A stretch of DNA of 64,000 nucleotides from NCBI GenBank assembly GCA_003169835.1, contig PNAI01000035.1, forward strand, positions 62,001 to 126,000. The letters are read 5' to 3'. Shown piece after piece: positions 54,514-63,094 of this stretch (position 1 is its first letter; every line of letters starts with the position of its first letter). The translations under genes and the position numbers were made by a program. Origin of the DNA: Hyphomicrobiales bacterium (GTDB taxonomy: Bacteria; Pseudomonadota; Alphaproteobacteria; Rhizobiales; Xanthobacteraceae). The notes beneath the pieces were generated by a model. The model had not been told where the DNA came from. It worked only from the letters and a program-made list of their open reading frames with translations, and ran no database searches.

Positions 54514-55829
54514 GCCTGCATTACGGTCTCACGCCGAAGATGAAACCGGTGTCGCCGCGCCGGGCCGCGATCGTTGCTGTCCTCGACATCGGCACGAGCA
54601 AAGTCGTCTGCCTGATTGCACGACTGCGTCCGGCTCCGCCGCAAAACGTGCTGCGCCGGCGTAGCCACGGCATCGAGATTCTCGGCATCGGGCATACGGG
54701 TGCCGCCGGCATCAAAAGTGGAACGGTGGTCAATCTCGGCGAGGCCGAGGAGGTGGTGCGCCACGCTGTCGATCTCGCGGAACGTTCGGCATCGGTTCAG
54801 CTTGAGTCGGTCGTGCTGGCGGTTTCGGCCGGACGGCTTGCCAGCGAACTTTATGCGGCGAGCGTCAATATCGCCGGATCGACCATTACAGAGGGCGATA
54901 TTTCGCGCGTGCTCGCGGCCGGCAGCCGGCATTCGGTGCGCGAGGGTCGCATCGCGCTGCATTCATTGCCGATTGGGTATGCCATCGATGGCGTGCGCGG
55001 GATCGGCGAGCCGCGTGGCATGCTGGCGCGCCAGTTTGCCGTCGATATGCACGCGGTCACCGCCGATGCGGCGGCGATGCGCAATCTCATGCTGGTGGTC
55101 GAGCGCTGTCATCTCACGGTCGAGACCATGGTGGCAGCGCCCTACGTCGCAGGTCTTGCGGTGCTCGCCGACGACGAGGCCGATCTTGGCGCGGCGCTTA
55201 TCGACATGGGCGCGGGCACGACCACGACCGCGGTGTTCTCGGGCGGCCGCTTCATTCATGCGGACAGCTTCGCGGTCGGCGGAATGCACGTCACGATGGA
55301 TCTCGCGCGCGGCCTGAACACGCGCATCGCTCATGCCGAGCGGATCAAGACGCTCTACGGCAGCGTGCTCTCGGGCGGATCGGACGAACGCGACATGATC
55401 GCAGTGCCGCCGGTGAGCGACGATGAACGCGAGCCGCCGCAGTTTGTTTCGCGCGCGCGGCTAGTGCGCATCATCAAGCCGCGGGTCGAGGAGATTCTCG
55501 AACTGTTGCGAGATCGGCTTGCGGCCTCGCCGTTCCAGGCCGAGCCGCGTGCGCAGATCGTTCTGACGGGCGGCGCGAGCCAGCTCACCGGATTGGCCGA
55601 ACTCGCCGGGCGCATTCTGGGTAGGCCGGTGCGGATCGGGCGGCCGCTGGGCGTGTCGGGTCTGCCGGACGCTGCCAAGGGTCCGGCCTTCGCGGTTTCA
55701 ACGGGACTCCTGGTTTATCCGCAGACCGCACATCTCGAACATTTCGAACCGCGGCGAACGCGGCATCTTATGACAGGGACGGGTTATGTCGCTCGGGTCG
55801 GGCGATGGCTTCGTGAGGGCTTCGGATGA
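54510..55829 (+). CDS. ftsA: Cell-division protein FtsA
   Basis: FtsA is the actin-like protein that ties FtsZ filaments to the inner membrane. The 439-residue protein has the phosphate 1 loop AVLDIGTSKVVCLIARL near residue 26, the 1C domain with VHSLP-like ALHSLPIGYAIDG, the phosphate 2 loop ALIDMGAGTTTTAVFSGG near residue 229, IVLTGGASQLTG near residue 349, and a C-terminal amphipathic helix (YVARVGRWLREGFG) that binds membrane. All parts are present. A 94-base gap to ftsZ follows. Confidence 0.95.
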   Translation: MSLHYGLTPKMKPVSPRRAAIVAVLDIGTSKVVCLIARLRPAPPQNVLRRRSHGIEILGIGHTGAAGIKSGTVVNLGEAEEVVRHAVDLAERSASVQLESVVLAVSAGRLASELYAASVNIAGSTITEGDISRVLAAGSRHSVREGRIALHSLPIGYAIDGVRGIGEPRGMLARQFAVDMHAVTADAAAMRNLMLVVERCHLTVETMVAAPYVAGLAVLADDEADLGAALIDMGAGTTTTAVFSGGRFIHADSFAVGGMHVTMDLARGLNTRIAHAERIKTLYGSVLSGGSDERDMIAVPPVSDDEREPPQFVSRARLVRIIKPRVEEILELLRDRLAASPFQAEPRAQIVLTGGASQLTGLAELAGRILGRPVRIGRPLGVSGLPDAAKGPAFAVSTGLLVYPQTAHLEHFEPRRTRHLMTGTGYVARVGRWLREGFG

Positions 55830-55923
55830 TTACGAAACAAATTCACACCTTTCACCCCATAGCCGGTAGCGGACCGGCGCTACTCGGCGGCGTAGGCAAC
55901 GTCCGCCCAAGCAAGAGGACCAC

Positions 55924-57654
55924 ATGAGCATCAATCTGAAGATCCCCGACATCCGGGAACTCAAGCCGCGGATCACGGTATTCGGCGTCGGAGGTGCTGG
56001 CGGCAATGCCGTCAACAACATGATCTCCGCCGGGCTATTGGGGGTCGATTTTGTCGTCGCCAATACCGATGCCCAGGCGCTCACCATGTCCAAGGCGGAA
56101 CGCATCGTCCAAATGGGCGTGCAGGTCACCGAAGGACTTGGCGCGGGATCGCAGCCCGAAGTCGGGCGCGCGGCCGCCGAGGAGGTGATCGATGAAATCC
56201 GCGATCATCTGACCGGCGCGCATATGGTGTTCGTCACGGCGGGCATGGGCGGCGGCACCGGCACGGGAGCCGCACCGGTCATCGCCAAGGTCGCGCGCGA
56301 GCTCGGCATCCTCACGGTCGGCGTGGTCACCAAGCCGTTCCATTTCGAGGGCCAGCGCCGCATGCGCTTTGCCGAAGCGGGCATTGCCGAGCTGCAAAAA
56401 TGCGTCGATACCCAGATCATCATCCCGAACCAGAATCTGTTCCGGGTGGCGAACGAGAAGACGACCTTCGCCGATGCCTTCGCCATGGCCGACCAGGTGC
56501 TCTATTCGGGTGTGGCCTGCATCACCGACCTGATGGTGAAGGAGGGGCTCATCAACCTCGACTTCGCCGACGTGCGTGCGGTCATGCGCGAAATGGGCAA
56601 GGCGATGATGGGGACGGGCGAAGCTGATGGCGAGAAGCGCGCATTGCGCGCCGCCGAAGCCGCGATCTCGAACCCGCTAATCGACGACGTGTCGATGAAG
56701 GGCGCGCGTGGCCTGCTGATTTCGATCAGCGGCGGCAAGGACCTCACGCTCTACGAGGTCGACGAAGCCGCCACCCGCATTCGCGAAGAGGTGGACCAGG
56801 AGGCCAATATCATCGTCGGAGCGACCTTCGACGAAGGCCTCGATGGTGTCATCCGCGTTTCGGTCGTGGCCACCGGCATCGATCATATCGCGACATCGGT
56901 TCGTCCCGTGGCGACGGAGTCGCGGTTGGCCGAGCTGACCAATCGGCTCAAGGCCGACAGCCAGCGGCTGACCGAGCGCATCGAACGTTCCGATGCGCCC
57001 GCGCGCACGCCTGCGACCGCTCAACAAAGGCCGTCGCAAGCGGCGATCGATCAGGCCGCGACCGCAGCCGTTGCGGCGGCCGTGTTGTCGCCAAGTGCGA
57101 TGGAAGAGGTGACGTTCCGGCCGATCCCGCCGAAACCTTCGCTGTTCATGGAGCCGGCTACACCTGCGCCGACAGCGCTGGAGACGCCTGCGGTTTTCAT
57201 TCCGCCGCAGCCGGAGCGGGTTGAGAACCGCGGTCCGCGAATGCCGCGCATCGACGAATTGCCGATGCCAGCGCAGAATGAGATCCGCGCGCAGCGCGGC
57301 GAGCTAACTGAAGAGCTTCCGGAAAAGCGGCACATGACTTTGCTGCAAAGACTTGCTGCGGTCGGGCTTGGCCGCCGCGAGGGTGACGACAAGGCACCGC
57401 AAGTGCCGCTCCAACCGGCTCGGCAGATTCCGCAATACATGAATCCGCTGCCGCCACGTCAGCAGCAGCCGATGCAACCGCAGATGCAACCGCAGCCGCA
57501 GTTCCAAGATCGTGCGGTGGCTCCGGTCTCCGACTATGCCAAGCGGCCGGCGCCACAGGGTCTTGACGTGCACGGGCGGCAAGCGCCGGCGCTCAAACCT
57601 GTCGATGACGATCAGCTCGACATACCAGCCTTCCTGCGCCGGCAAGCGAACTGA
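55924..57654 (+). CDS. ftsZ: Cell-division tubulin homologue FtsZ
   Basis: FtsZ polymerises with GTP into the division ring. The 576-residue protein has [14 protein letters not shown] near residue 22, the tubulin signature [13 protein letters not shown] near residue 108, and the T7 loop [11 protein letters not shown] near residue 210. A very long linker of about 240 residues follows, rich in Pro, Gln and Met (for example [17 protein letters not shown]). It ends in the conserved peptide [10 protein letters not shown] that binds FtsA and others. The long linker is typical of alphaproteobacteria. A terminator follows at 57689. No GANTC site is seen in the 94 bases before it. Confidence 0.96.
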   Translation: MSINLKIPDIRELKPRITVFGVGGAGGNAVNNMISAGLLGVDFVVANTDAQALTMSKAERIVQMGVQVTEGLGAGSQPEVGRAAAEEVIDEIRDHLTGAHMVFVTAGMGGGTGTGAAPVIAKVARELGILTVGVVTKPFHFEGQRRMRFAEAGIAELQKCVDTQIIIPNQNLFRVANEKTTFADAFAMADQVLYSGVACITDLMVKEGLINLDFADVRAVMREMGKAMMGTGEADGEKRALRAAEAAISNPLIDDVSMKGARGLLISISGGKDLTLYEVDEAATRIREEVDQEANIIVGATFDEGLDGVIRVSVVATGIDHIATSVRPVATESRLAELTNRLKADSQRLTERIERSDAPARTPATAQQRPSQAAIDQAATAAVAAAVLSPSAMEEVTFRPIPPKPSLFMEPATPAPTALETPAVFIPPQPERVENRGPRMPRIDELPMPAQNEIRAQRGELTEELPEKRHMTLLQRLAAVGLGRREGDDKAPQVPLQPARQIPQYMNPLPPRQQQPMQPQMQPQPQFQDRAVAPVSDYAKRPAPQGLDVHGRQAPALKPVDDDQLDIPAFLRRQAN

Positions 57655-57688
57655 CAATGTCGGGAGCAGTGACTAACTTTTAATCGCC

Positions 57689-57728
57689 CAATGGGTCTCG
57701 GCCGGACTGGCCGGGGCCCATTTTGTTT
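57689..57728 (+). terminator. Terminator of the dcw transcript after ftsZ
   Basis: The hairpin ATGGG-TCTCGGCC / GGCCGGGG-CCCAT is followed by TTTTGTTTT. It closes the ftsZ end of the cluster and separates it from lpxC. Confidence 0.85.
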
Positions 57729-58163
57729 TGCGTAAAATCCATACCGGAATGCCGTTTCAGCGTTTAAATTCGTTAACTTTAAAAATCATTTGGTATTTCC
57801 GTTCGAATCTCTGTGAAATGGGTAATGTTGCTTGAGTTTGTTGTCCCGAGGGCTGCAAAGTCAGCCATTTTCCGCGTGTTTTACGCGTTTCCGTATCCTG
57901 GCGTTGATGGTATTTTCGGCCGCTTTGCGGCCTTTTGGAGGTAACATTCAGTAAGAAAGCGTGAGTTGGCGAGGTCTACATGTAGAGAGTAGGATGTTGA
58001 CAGTTATGGGGTTTCCGCTGGGGGAACGGCGGGGGGAGACGGGTAGTCCGTGGGGCATCATCCTCCGACGTTTGCGGCGAAAACGAGACCCCGAGCGTAT
58101 CGGGCGACACACAATGTTGCGTTGTGGTTTGTGTGTCCTCGTGAGTGAGCCCGCGGAGCGACT
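57729..58163 (+). promoter_or_regulatory. Long upstream region and structured leader of lpxC
   Basis: These 435 bases hold no gene I accept. The left part is AT-rich with three TTAA words near 57766-57785 and one GAATC near 57804. Hairpins follow: CGCGT-GTTTT-ACGCG near 57873, GGCCGC-TTT-GCGGCC-TTTT near 57919, CCCGA-GCGTA-TCGGG near 58091-58105, and GACACACAA/TTGTGTGTC with a 14-base loop (58107-58138). The last two sit just before the lpxC start and suggest a structured 5' leader. Confidence 0.4.
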
Positions 58164-59117
58164 ATGAGAGCCGGAAAACAGACGACACTCAAAGACCAGG
58201 CCGCCGTGAGCGGTATTGGGGTCCATTCTGGATTACCTGCGACCCTGACGATTTATCCCTCCGATGCCGATTCCGGCATCGTTTTTGTTCGTACGAGCAA
58301 GGATGATCGGACCGAGCGCGAAATTCGCGCCGACGTGAGGGCGGTCACCGCAACCGAATTTGCCACTGTGCTGGGCGATGCCAATGGGCCGCTGTGCTCG
58401 ACCGCCGAGCATGTGCTCGCGGCGATGTCGGGGCTCGGCATCGACAATGCCATCATCGAGATCGACGGGCCGGAAGTTCCGATCATGGACGGCAGCGCGG
58501 AGCCATTCGTACGGGCGATCGAGCAGGCCGGCGTGGTCACGCTGGGTGCGCCGCGGCGCTTTATCCAGGTCTTAAAGCCGGTGCAGGTCGCGATGGGCGA
58601 CGCCTTCGGTGAGCTGCGACCGCATACCGATGGGTTCCGGCTTGAGGTTGAGATTAATTTCGATCATCCGCTGATCGGCCGGCAAGCGCTTGCGCTCGAT
58701 ATGGATCCGGCGACATTCCGCCGTGAGCTTTCGCGGGCGCGTACCTTCGGGTTCATGCGCGACGTGGCCAAGCTTTGGAGCTCGGGCTTTGCGCTTGGCG
58801 CTTCGTTTGAGAATACGCTCGTGATCAGCGAGAACCGCGTGCTCAATCCGGAGGGATTGCGCTACTCCGACGAGTTTGTTCGCCACAAGGCGCTTGATGC
58901 CCTGGGCGATCTTGCGCTCGCGGGCGCTCCGCTGCTCGGCGTCTTCCGCTCGGTGCGGGGCGGGCACAAGCTCAATCATGCAGTGCTCCACGCGCTGATG
59001 TCCGACGCGTCCGCCTGGACGACGGTCGAGGTGGCGGAGACGCCACGCCGCATCCGCGGTTATGCCGATGTGACGGCCGGCATGTTGGCGCCGGCCTATG
59101 GGCCAGATGTCTCGTAA
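58164..59117 (+). CDS. lpxC: UDP-3-O-acyl-N-acetylglucosamine deacetylase LpxC
   Basis: LpxC is the zinc amidase that performs the first committed step of lipid A synthesis. The 317-residue protein shows QTTLKDQAAVSGIGVHSGLP, LCSTAEHVLAAMSGLGIDNA near residue 73 with a zinc histidine, IMDGSAEPFVRAIEQAGV, RTFGFMRDV and FVRHKALDALGDLALAGAPL near residue 235 with further zinc ligands. The ATG has GGAG six bases upstream. It is separated from ftsZ by a terminator and a long leader, so it has its own control. bamD follows after 133 bases holding only small inverted repeats. Confidence 0.95.
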   Translation: MRAGKQTTLKDQAAVSGIGVHSGLPATLTIYPSDADSGIVFVRTSKDDRTEREIRADVRAVTATEFATVLGDANGPLCSTAEHVLAAMSGLGIDNAIIEIDGPEVPIMDGSAEPFVRAIEQAGVVTLGAPRRFIQVLKPVQVAMGDAFGELRPHTDGFRLEVEINFDHPLIGRQALALDMDPATFRRELSRARTFGFMRDVAKLWSSGFALGASFENTLVISENRVLNPEGLRYSDEFVRHKALDALGDLALAGAPLLGVFRSVRGGHKLNHAVLHALMSDASAWTTVEVAETPRRIRGYADVTAGMLAPAYGPDVS

Positions 59118-59250
59118 ATTCAGCGGCTAACGCACTGCCTTAATCCCGGCTGAATGTGTGCTTAAACGTTTGGCCAGGCACAGTTTTTCATTTAGAAACG
59201 GCTATTGAGGGGCGGCCGAGACCCGCTCTAAGAACGGGATTTTCGCACTG

Positions 59251-60120
59251 ATGTTATTGCGTTCCCTGAGATCGGCCTGCGCGGTTTGGCGGCCTTCGTC
59301 GATAAGGCATCTGCTTGCCGTCGTACTTATCGTCATTCCGCTCGGCGCGTGCAGCAGTCTGTTCGGCGACAAGAACGATCTGCCGCCGGATGAGCCTGCA
59401 GACAAGCTCTACAATGAGGGCGTTTTCCTTCTGAACCAGCGTCAGGACTACAAGGGCGCGGTGAAAAAGTTCGAGGAGGTCGAGCGCCAGCACCCTTATT
59501 CGGAATGGGCGCGCAAGGCGCTCATCATGTCAGCCTACAGCCATTACCAGGCGAATGAATATGAAGAAGCGATTGTTGCCGCCAAGCGCTATGTGACACT
59601 GCATCCCGGTAGTCCCGATGCCGCCTACGCTCAGTTCATCGTCGGATCGGCCTATTTCGATCAGATCCCCGACATCTCCCGCGATCAACAACGAACCGAA
59701 AAGGCAGTTGCCGCGCTCGATGAAGTGGCGCGCAAGTTTCCCAACACCGAATATGCGGTGAGTGCAAAGCGCAAAATGGATATTGCCCGCGACCAACTCG
59801 CCGGCAAGGAGATGACGACCGGGCGCTACTACATGGAGAAGAAGGATTTCACCGGGGCGATCAACCGCTTCAAGATCGTCGTGACCCAGTACCAGACCAC
59901 GCGGCATGTCGAGGAGGCCTTGATGCGGCTGACCGAAGCCTACATGGCGCTCGGCATCGTGCCGGAGGCGCAGACGGCCGCCGCGGTTCTCGGTCACAAT
60001 TTTCCGGACAGCTCCTGGTACAAGGACGCCTATACGCTCGTGAAGACCGGCGGGGTGGAGCCGGCCGAGAATAAGGGCTCCTGGATCAGCCGCGCATTCA
60101 AGAAGATCGGCGTCGGCTGA
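59251..60120 (+). CDS. bamD: Outer-membrane assembly lipoprotein BamD
   Basis: BamD is the essential lipoprotein of the BAM machine that folds outer-membrane beta-barrels. The 289-residue protein has a leader ending in the lipobox IPLGACSS, with Cys near residue 34. TPR-like repeats follow: ADKLYNEGVFLLNQRQDYKG, KKFEEVERQHPYSEWARKAL near residue 70, and YYMEKKDFTGAINRFKIV. The C-terminus (ISRAFKKIGVG) is family-like. The start at 59251 gives a rather long leader of about 33 residues. Its place between lpxC and recN is common in Hyphomicrobiales. Confidence 0.94.
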   Translation: MLLRSLRSACAVWRPSSIRHLLAVVLIVIPLGACSSLFGDKNDLPPDEPADKLYNEGVFLLNQRQDYKGAVKKFEEVERQHPYSEWARKALIMSAYSHYQANEYEEAIVAAKRYVTLHPGSPDAAYAQFIVGSAYFDQIPDISRDQQRTEKAVAALDEVARKFPNTEYAVSAKRKMDIARDQLAGKEMTTGRYYMEKKDFTGAINRFKIVVTQYQTTRHVEEALMRLTEAYMALGIVPEAQTAAAVLGHNFPDSSWYKDAYTLVKTGGVEPAENKGSWISRAFKKIGVG

Positions 60121-60271
60121 AAATATCGTCCGAAATTCTATTCACATCCTGTCATGATCGCGCTTGGCTGGGCTTGTCCCGGCCATTGGCGTCTTTGATG
60201 ATGGCGAATCTGTAAGATGCGGACGCCCGGCGTGCGGCCGGGCATGGCGATAAAGGGTTTAAACGACCGTC

Positions 60272-61945
60272 ATGCTGGTGCGGCTCTCGATTCGCGACAT
60301 CGTGCTCATTGAACGGCTCGAGATGGATTTCGTCTCGGGCCTTTCGGTGCTCACGGGTGAGACCGGCGCCGGTAAGTCAATTCTGCTCGATGCGTTTGCG
60401 CTTGCGCTCGGCGCGCGCGGTGACGCGACGCTGGTGCGCCATGGCATCGAACAAGGGCAGGTCACCGCGGTGTTCGAGGTTGCCGCCGATCATCCGGCGC
60501 GCGCGCTGCTCAGCGAAAGCGGCCTTGCAGCCGACGACGCCCTGATTCTGCGCCGGGTGCAACTCGCCGACGGCCGTACGCGCGCCTTTGTCAACGATCA
60601 GCCGGTGAGCGTGCAGGCGCTGCAGGCGCTGGGTGTGGCGCTGGTAGAGATCCACGGCCAGCACGACGCGCGCGCACTGGTCGATGCGACGACGCACCGG
60701 CGGCTTCTCGATGCGTTTGGCGGACATGAGCGCGATGCCGCGGCGATCGAGCGTCTGTGGAACGAACGACGCGCGGCGGAAACGGCGGTGGAGGCGCACC
60801 GTGCACAGATCGAGCGCGCGGCGCGCGAAGCCGATTGGCTGCGCCATGCGGTCGAGGAATTGAACAAGCTTGCCCCGCAAACCGGCGAGGAAACCGCGCT
60901 GGCGGATCGGCGCGCCGGTATGATGCAGGCGGACAAGGTCGCGACCGATTTGCGCGATGCGCACGAAGCGGTTGCCGGCAGCGCCTCGCCGGTGCCGGCG
61001 CTTGGCGCAGCGGTCCGGCGGCTGGAGCGGCGTGCGGCGCAGGCGCCCGGCCTGATCGATCCGGCGGTGAAAGCCCTCGATGCGGCGCTGACCGCAATCG
61101 ATGACGCGCGCGTGAGATTGGAACAGGCGATGGCGATGGCCGATCATGATCCGCTGGAGCTTGATCGCATTGAAGAGCGGTTGTTCGCGCTGCGCGCGGC
61201 GGGCCGAAAATATAATTCGCCGGTGGATGCGCTGGCCGCGCTCGCTGCGCGATACGCCGCCGATCTTACGTCCATCGACGCGGGCGCGGAACAGCTTGCG
61301 GGGCTCGAGTCTGCCGCGCGCGCGTGCGGGAAAAAATTCAGCGAGGCCGCGGCCGCGCTTTCGGCCGCGCGCAAGCGGACGGCTGCAAAACTCGACAAGG
61401 CGGTCAGTGCGGAGCTCAAACCGCTCAAGCTCGAACGGGCGGAATTCATCACCGAGATCGCCAGCGACACGGACGCTGCCGGTCCCAATGGCATCGACCG
61501 AGTCGAATTCTGGGTGCGGACCAATCCGGGCACGCGGCCGGGGCCGCTGATGAAAGTGGCCTCAGGCGGAGAGCTCGCGCGCTTTCTGCTAGCGCTGAAG
61601 GTTGTGCTCGCGGATCGCGGCTCCGCGCCGACATTGATCTTCGACGAAGTCGACACCGGGGTTGGCGGCGCGGTGGCCGATGCCATCGGTCTGCGGCTGG
61701 CGCGGCTGGGCGAGCGCGTGCAGGTCTTAGCGGTGACGCATGCCCCGCAAGTCGCCGCACGGGCGGGGCGCCACTATCTCATCACCAAGGATGCGCTGGA
61801 GAAGGGCAAGCGGGTTGCGACGCGCGTCACGGAGCTTGCGGCCGCGCGCCGGCGCGAGGAAATCGCGCGCATGCTGGCGGGCGCCAAGATCACCGAGGAA
61901 GCGCGCGCGGCGGCGGAGAAGCTGATCCGGACCGCTACGGGCTAG
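60272..61945 (+). CDS. recN: DNA repair protein RecN
   Basis: RecN is an SMC-like ATPase that acts early at DNA double-strand breaks. The 557-residue protein has MLVRLSIRDIVLIERLEMDF at the N-terminus, Walker A LTGETGAGKSILLDAFALAL near residue 28, and long coiled-coil arms (about 160-380). The C-terminal half follows, with the signature KVASGGELARFLLALK near residue 428 and Walker B TLIFDEVDTGVGG near 454. No obvious ribosome site precedes the ATG. The 151-base gap before it contains one GC hairpin (GCCCGG/CCGGGC near 60226). The usual partner ligA does not follow. Confidence 0.95.
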   Translation: MLVRLSIRDIVLIERLEMDFVSGLSVLTGETGAGKSILLDAFALALGARGDATLVRHGIEQGQVTAVFEVAADHPARALLSESGLAADDALILRRVQLADGRTRAFVNDQPVSVQALQALGVALVEIHGQHDARALVDATTHRRLLDAFGGHERDAAAIERLWNERRAAETAVEAHRAQIERAAREADWLRHAVEELNKLAPQTGEETALADRRAGMMQADKVATDLRDAHEAVAGSASPVPALGAAVRRLERRAAQAPGLIDPAVKALDAALTAIDDARVRLEQAMAMADHDPLELDRIEERLFALRAAGRKYNSPVDALAALAARYAADLTSIDAGAEQLAGLESAARACGKKFSEAAAALSAARKRTAAKLDKAVSAELKPLKLERAEFITEIASDTDAAGPNGIDRVEFWVRTNPGTRPGPLMKVASGGELARFLLALKVVLADRGSAPTLIFDEVDTGVGGAVADAIGLRLARLGERVQVLAVTHAPQVAARAGRHYLITKDALEKGKRVATRVTELAAARRREEIARMLAGAKITEEARAAAEKLIRTATG

Positions 61946-61975
61946 GCGCATCGCGCTCGCAACACGTTGACCCTC

Positions 61976-62992
61976 ATGGCCAAGATCGGAACCCCACTGG
62001 ATATCGCCGTTGTCGGTTGGCACACCCACAACAAGATGTTCGACGAAATCAGCGCGGATCTGCAGAACGTGGGCCATCGCATTATCCGCCATGCCGACCG
62101 CGCGGCATTCGCCGCAGCGCGCGACCCATTGATGGCCGTCGATCTCATGTTATGTGCGGCGCTGTTTCCGGTGACGCGGGCCATGCTGACGAGCGCTTCG
62201 CGGTTGCGCGCCATCGTTTCGGCCATCACCGGCGTCGAAGGCGTCGATATGCCGGCGGCAACCGAATGCACAGTCGTCGTCGCCAATGCGCAGACTGAGG
62301 AAAACATCACCGGCATGGCAGAGGCAACCGTTCTGCTCATTCTCGGTGCGCTGTACGATTTCAACGGAACGCAGGAGTTGCTTCGCAAGAGCCTGCCACG
62401 GCCGGATCCGCTCAGGGCGCGTCAAGTTCGCGGCAAGACGATAGGATTTTTGGGGCTCGGGAAGATCGGCCGGGAGACCGCGCGGCTGTTGGCGCCATGG
62501 GGCGCGGTCCTGCAATACAATGTGCGTCGCGACGCTGATCTCGCCGGCTTGCCGACGATGCCGCGGGTCGATCTTGATACGCTTTTGAAGACAAGCGATG
62601 TCGTCGTAGTGCTGGCCAGCCTCAACAATGAGACGCGCGGACTCTTAAGCGCCGAAAAATTGCGCCTGATGAAAAGCACCGCGATCCTCGTTAACGTTGC
62701 GCGCGGCGCGATCGTTGACGAGGCGGCGCTGATCGACGTGCTCAGAAACAAAACGATTGCGGGCGCCGCTATAGATTGCTTCCAAGCGGAGCCGCTGTCA
62801 CTCGAGAGTCCGCTGCGCGCGCTGCCCAACGTCATTTTGACGCCGCACATGATCGGCCACACCTACGAAGCGCATCATTCGCTGGAGGTGGCAACCCGTG
62901 AGAATCTTGACCGCATCCTGGCGGGACAGCCGCCGCGTTATGCGATCAATTCAGCGGTACTTCCGGCATGGATGGCGAAGTGGGGGGCATAA
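61976..62992 (+). CDS. D-isomer-specific 2-hydroxyacid dehydrogenase
   Basis: This NAD(P)-dependent dehydrogenase belongs to the family of 3-phosphoglycerate, glycerate and formate dehydrogenases. The 338-residue protein has the NAD loop TIGFLGLGKIGRETARLLAP near residue 150, and SDVVVVLASLNNETRGLLS. The catalytic arginine is in LVNVARGAIVDEAALIDVL, and the late histidine in VILTPHMIGHTYEAH. It shows the core two-domain form without an ACT domain, so it is not a regulated SerA. The substrate is not clear. The ATG at 61976 is preferred over a TTG three codons earlier. It lies 30 bases after recN, perhaps in the same transcript. Confidence 0.88.
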   Translation: MAKIGTPLDIAVVGWHTHNKMFDEISADLQNVGHRIIRHADRAAFAAARDPLMAVDLMLCAALFPVTRAMLTSASRLRAIVSAITGVEGVDMPAATECTVVVANAQTEENITGMAEATVLLILGALYDFNGTQELLRKSLPRPDPLRARQVRGKTIGFLGLGKIGRETARLLAPWGAVLQYNVRRDADLAGLPTMPRVDLDTLLKTSDVVVVLASLNNETRGLLSAEKLRLMKSTAILVNVARGAIVDEAALIDVLRNKTIAGAAIDCFQAEPLSLESPLRALPNVILTPHMIGHTYEAHHSLEVATRENLDRILAGQPPRYAINSAVLPAWMAKWGA

Positions 62993-62997
62993 CGATC

Positions 62998-63083
62998 CGT
63001 TCATTCCCGCGAAAGCGGGAATCCAGATGACGAAGACTTCCGAAGCGCAGCTCTGGGTCCCCGCCTTCGCGGGGACGAGCGGA
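62998..63083. repeat. Dispersed palindromic repeat, type A (copy 2, full length)
   Basis: The unit has two palindromes: ATTCCCGC-GAAA-GCGGGAAT at the left and GTCCCCGC-CTTC-GCGGGGAC at the right, about 40 bases apart, with CGTTCATTCCCGC at its start as in the copy at 7165. It sits between the stop codons of two convergent genes. Confidence 0.85.
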
Positions 63084-63094
63084 GTAAGAGCTGC

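Noticed and set aside
57961..58167. 68-residue ORF ending in an ATGA overlap with lpxC
   Set aside because: The overlap looks like translational coupling, but the start is GTG with no good ribosome site. The product is arginine- and glycine-rich without any recognisable domain, and the DNA beneath it forms hairpins. It is more likely leader RNA than a gene.
61976..62992. Calling the gene after recN ligA by synteny
   Set aside because: The product has an NAD dinucleotide loop and 2-hydroxyacid dehydrogenase catalytic motifs and no ligase features, so the usual recN-ligA order is broken here.
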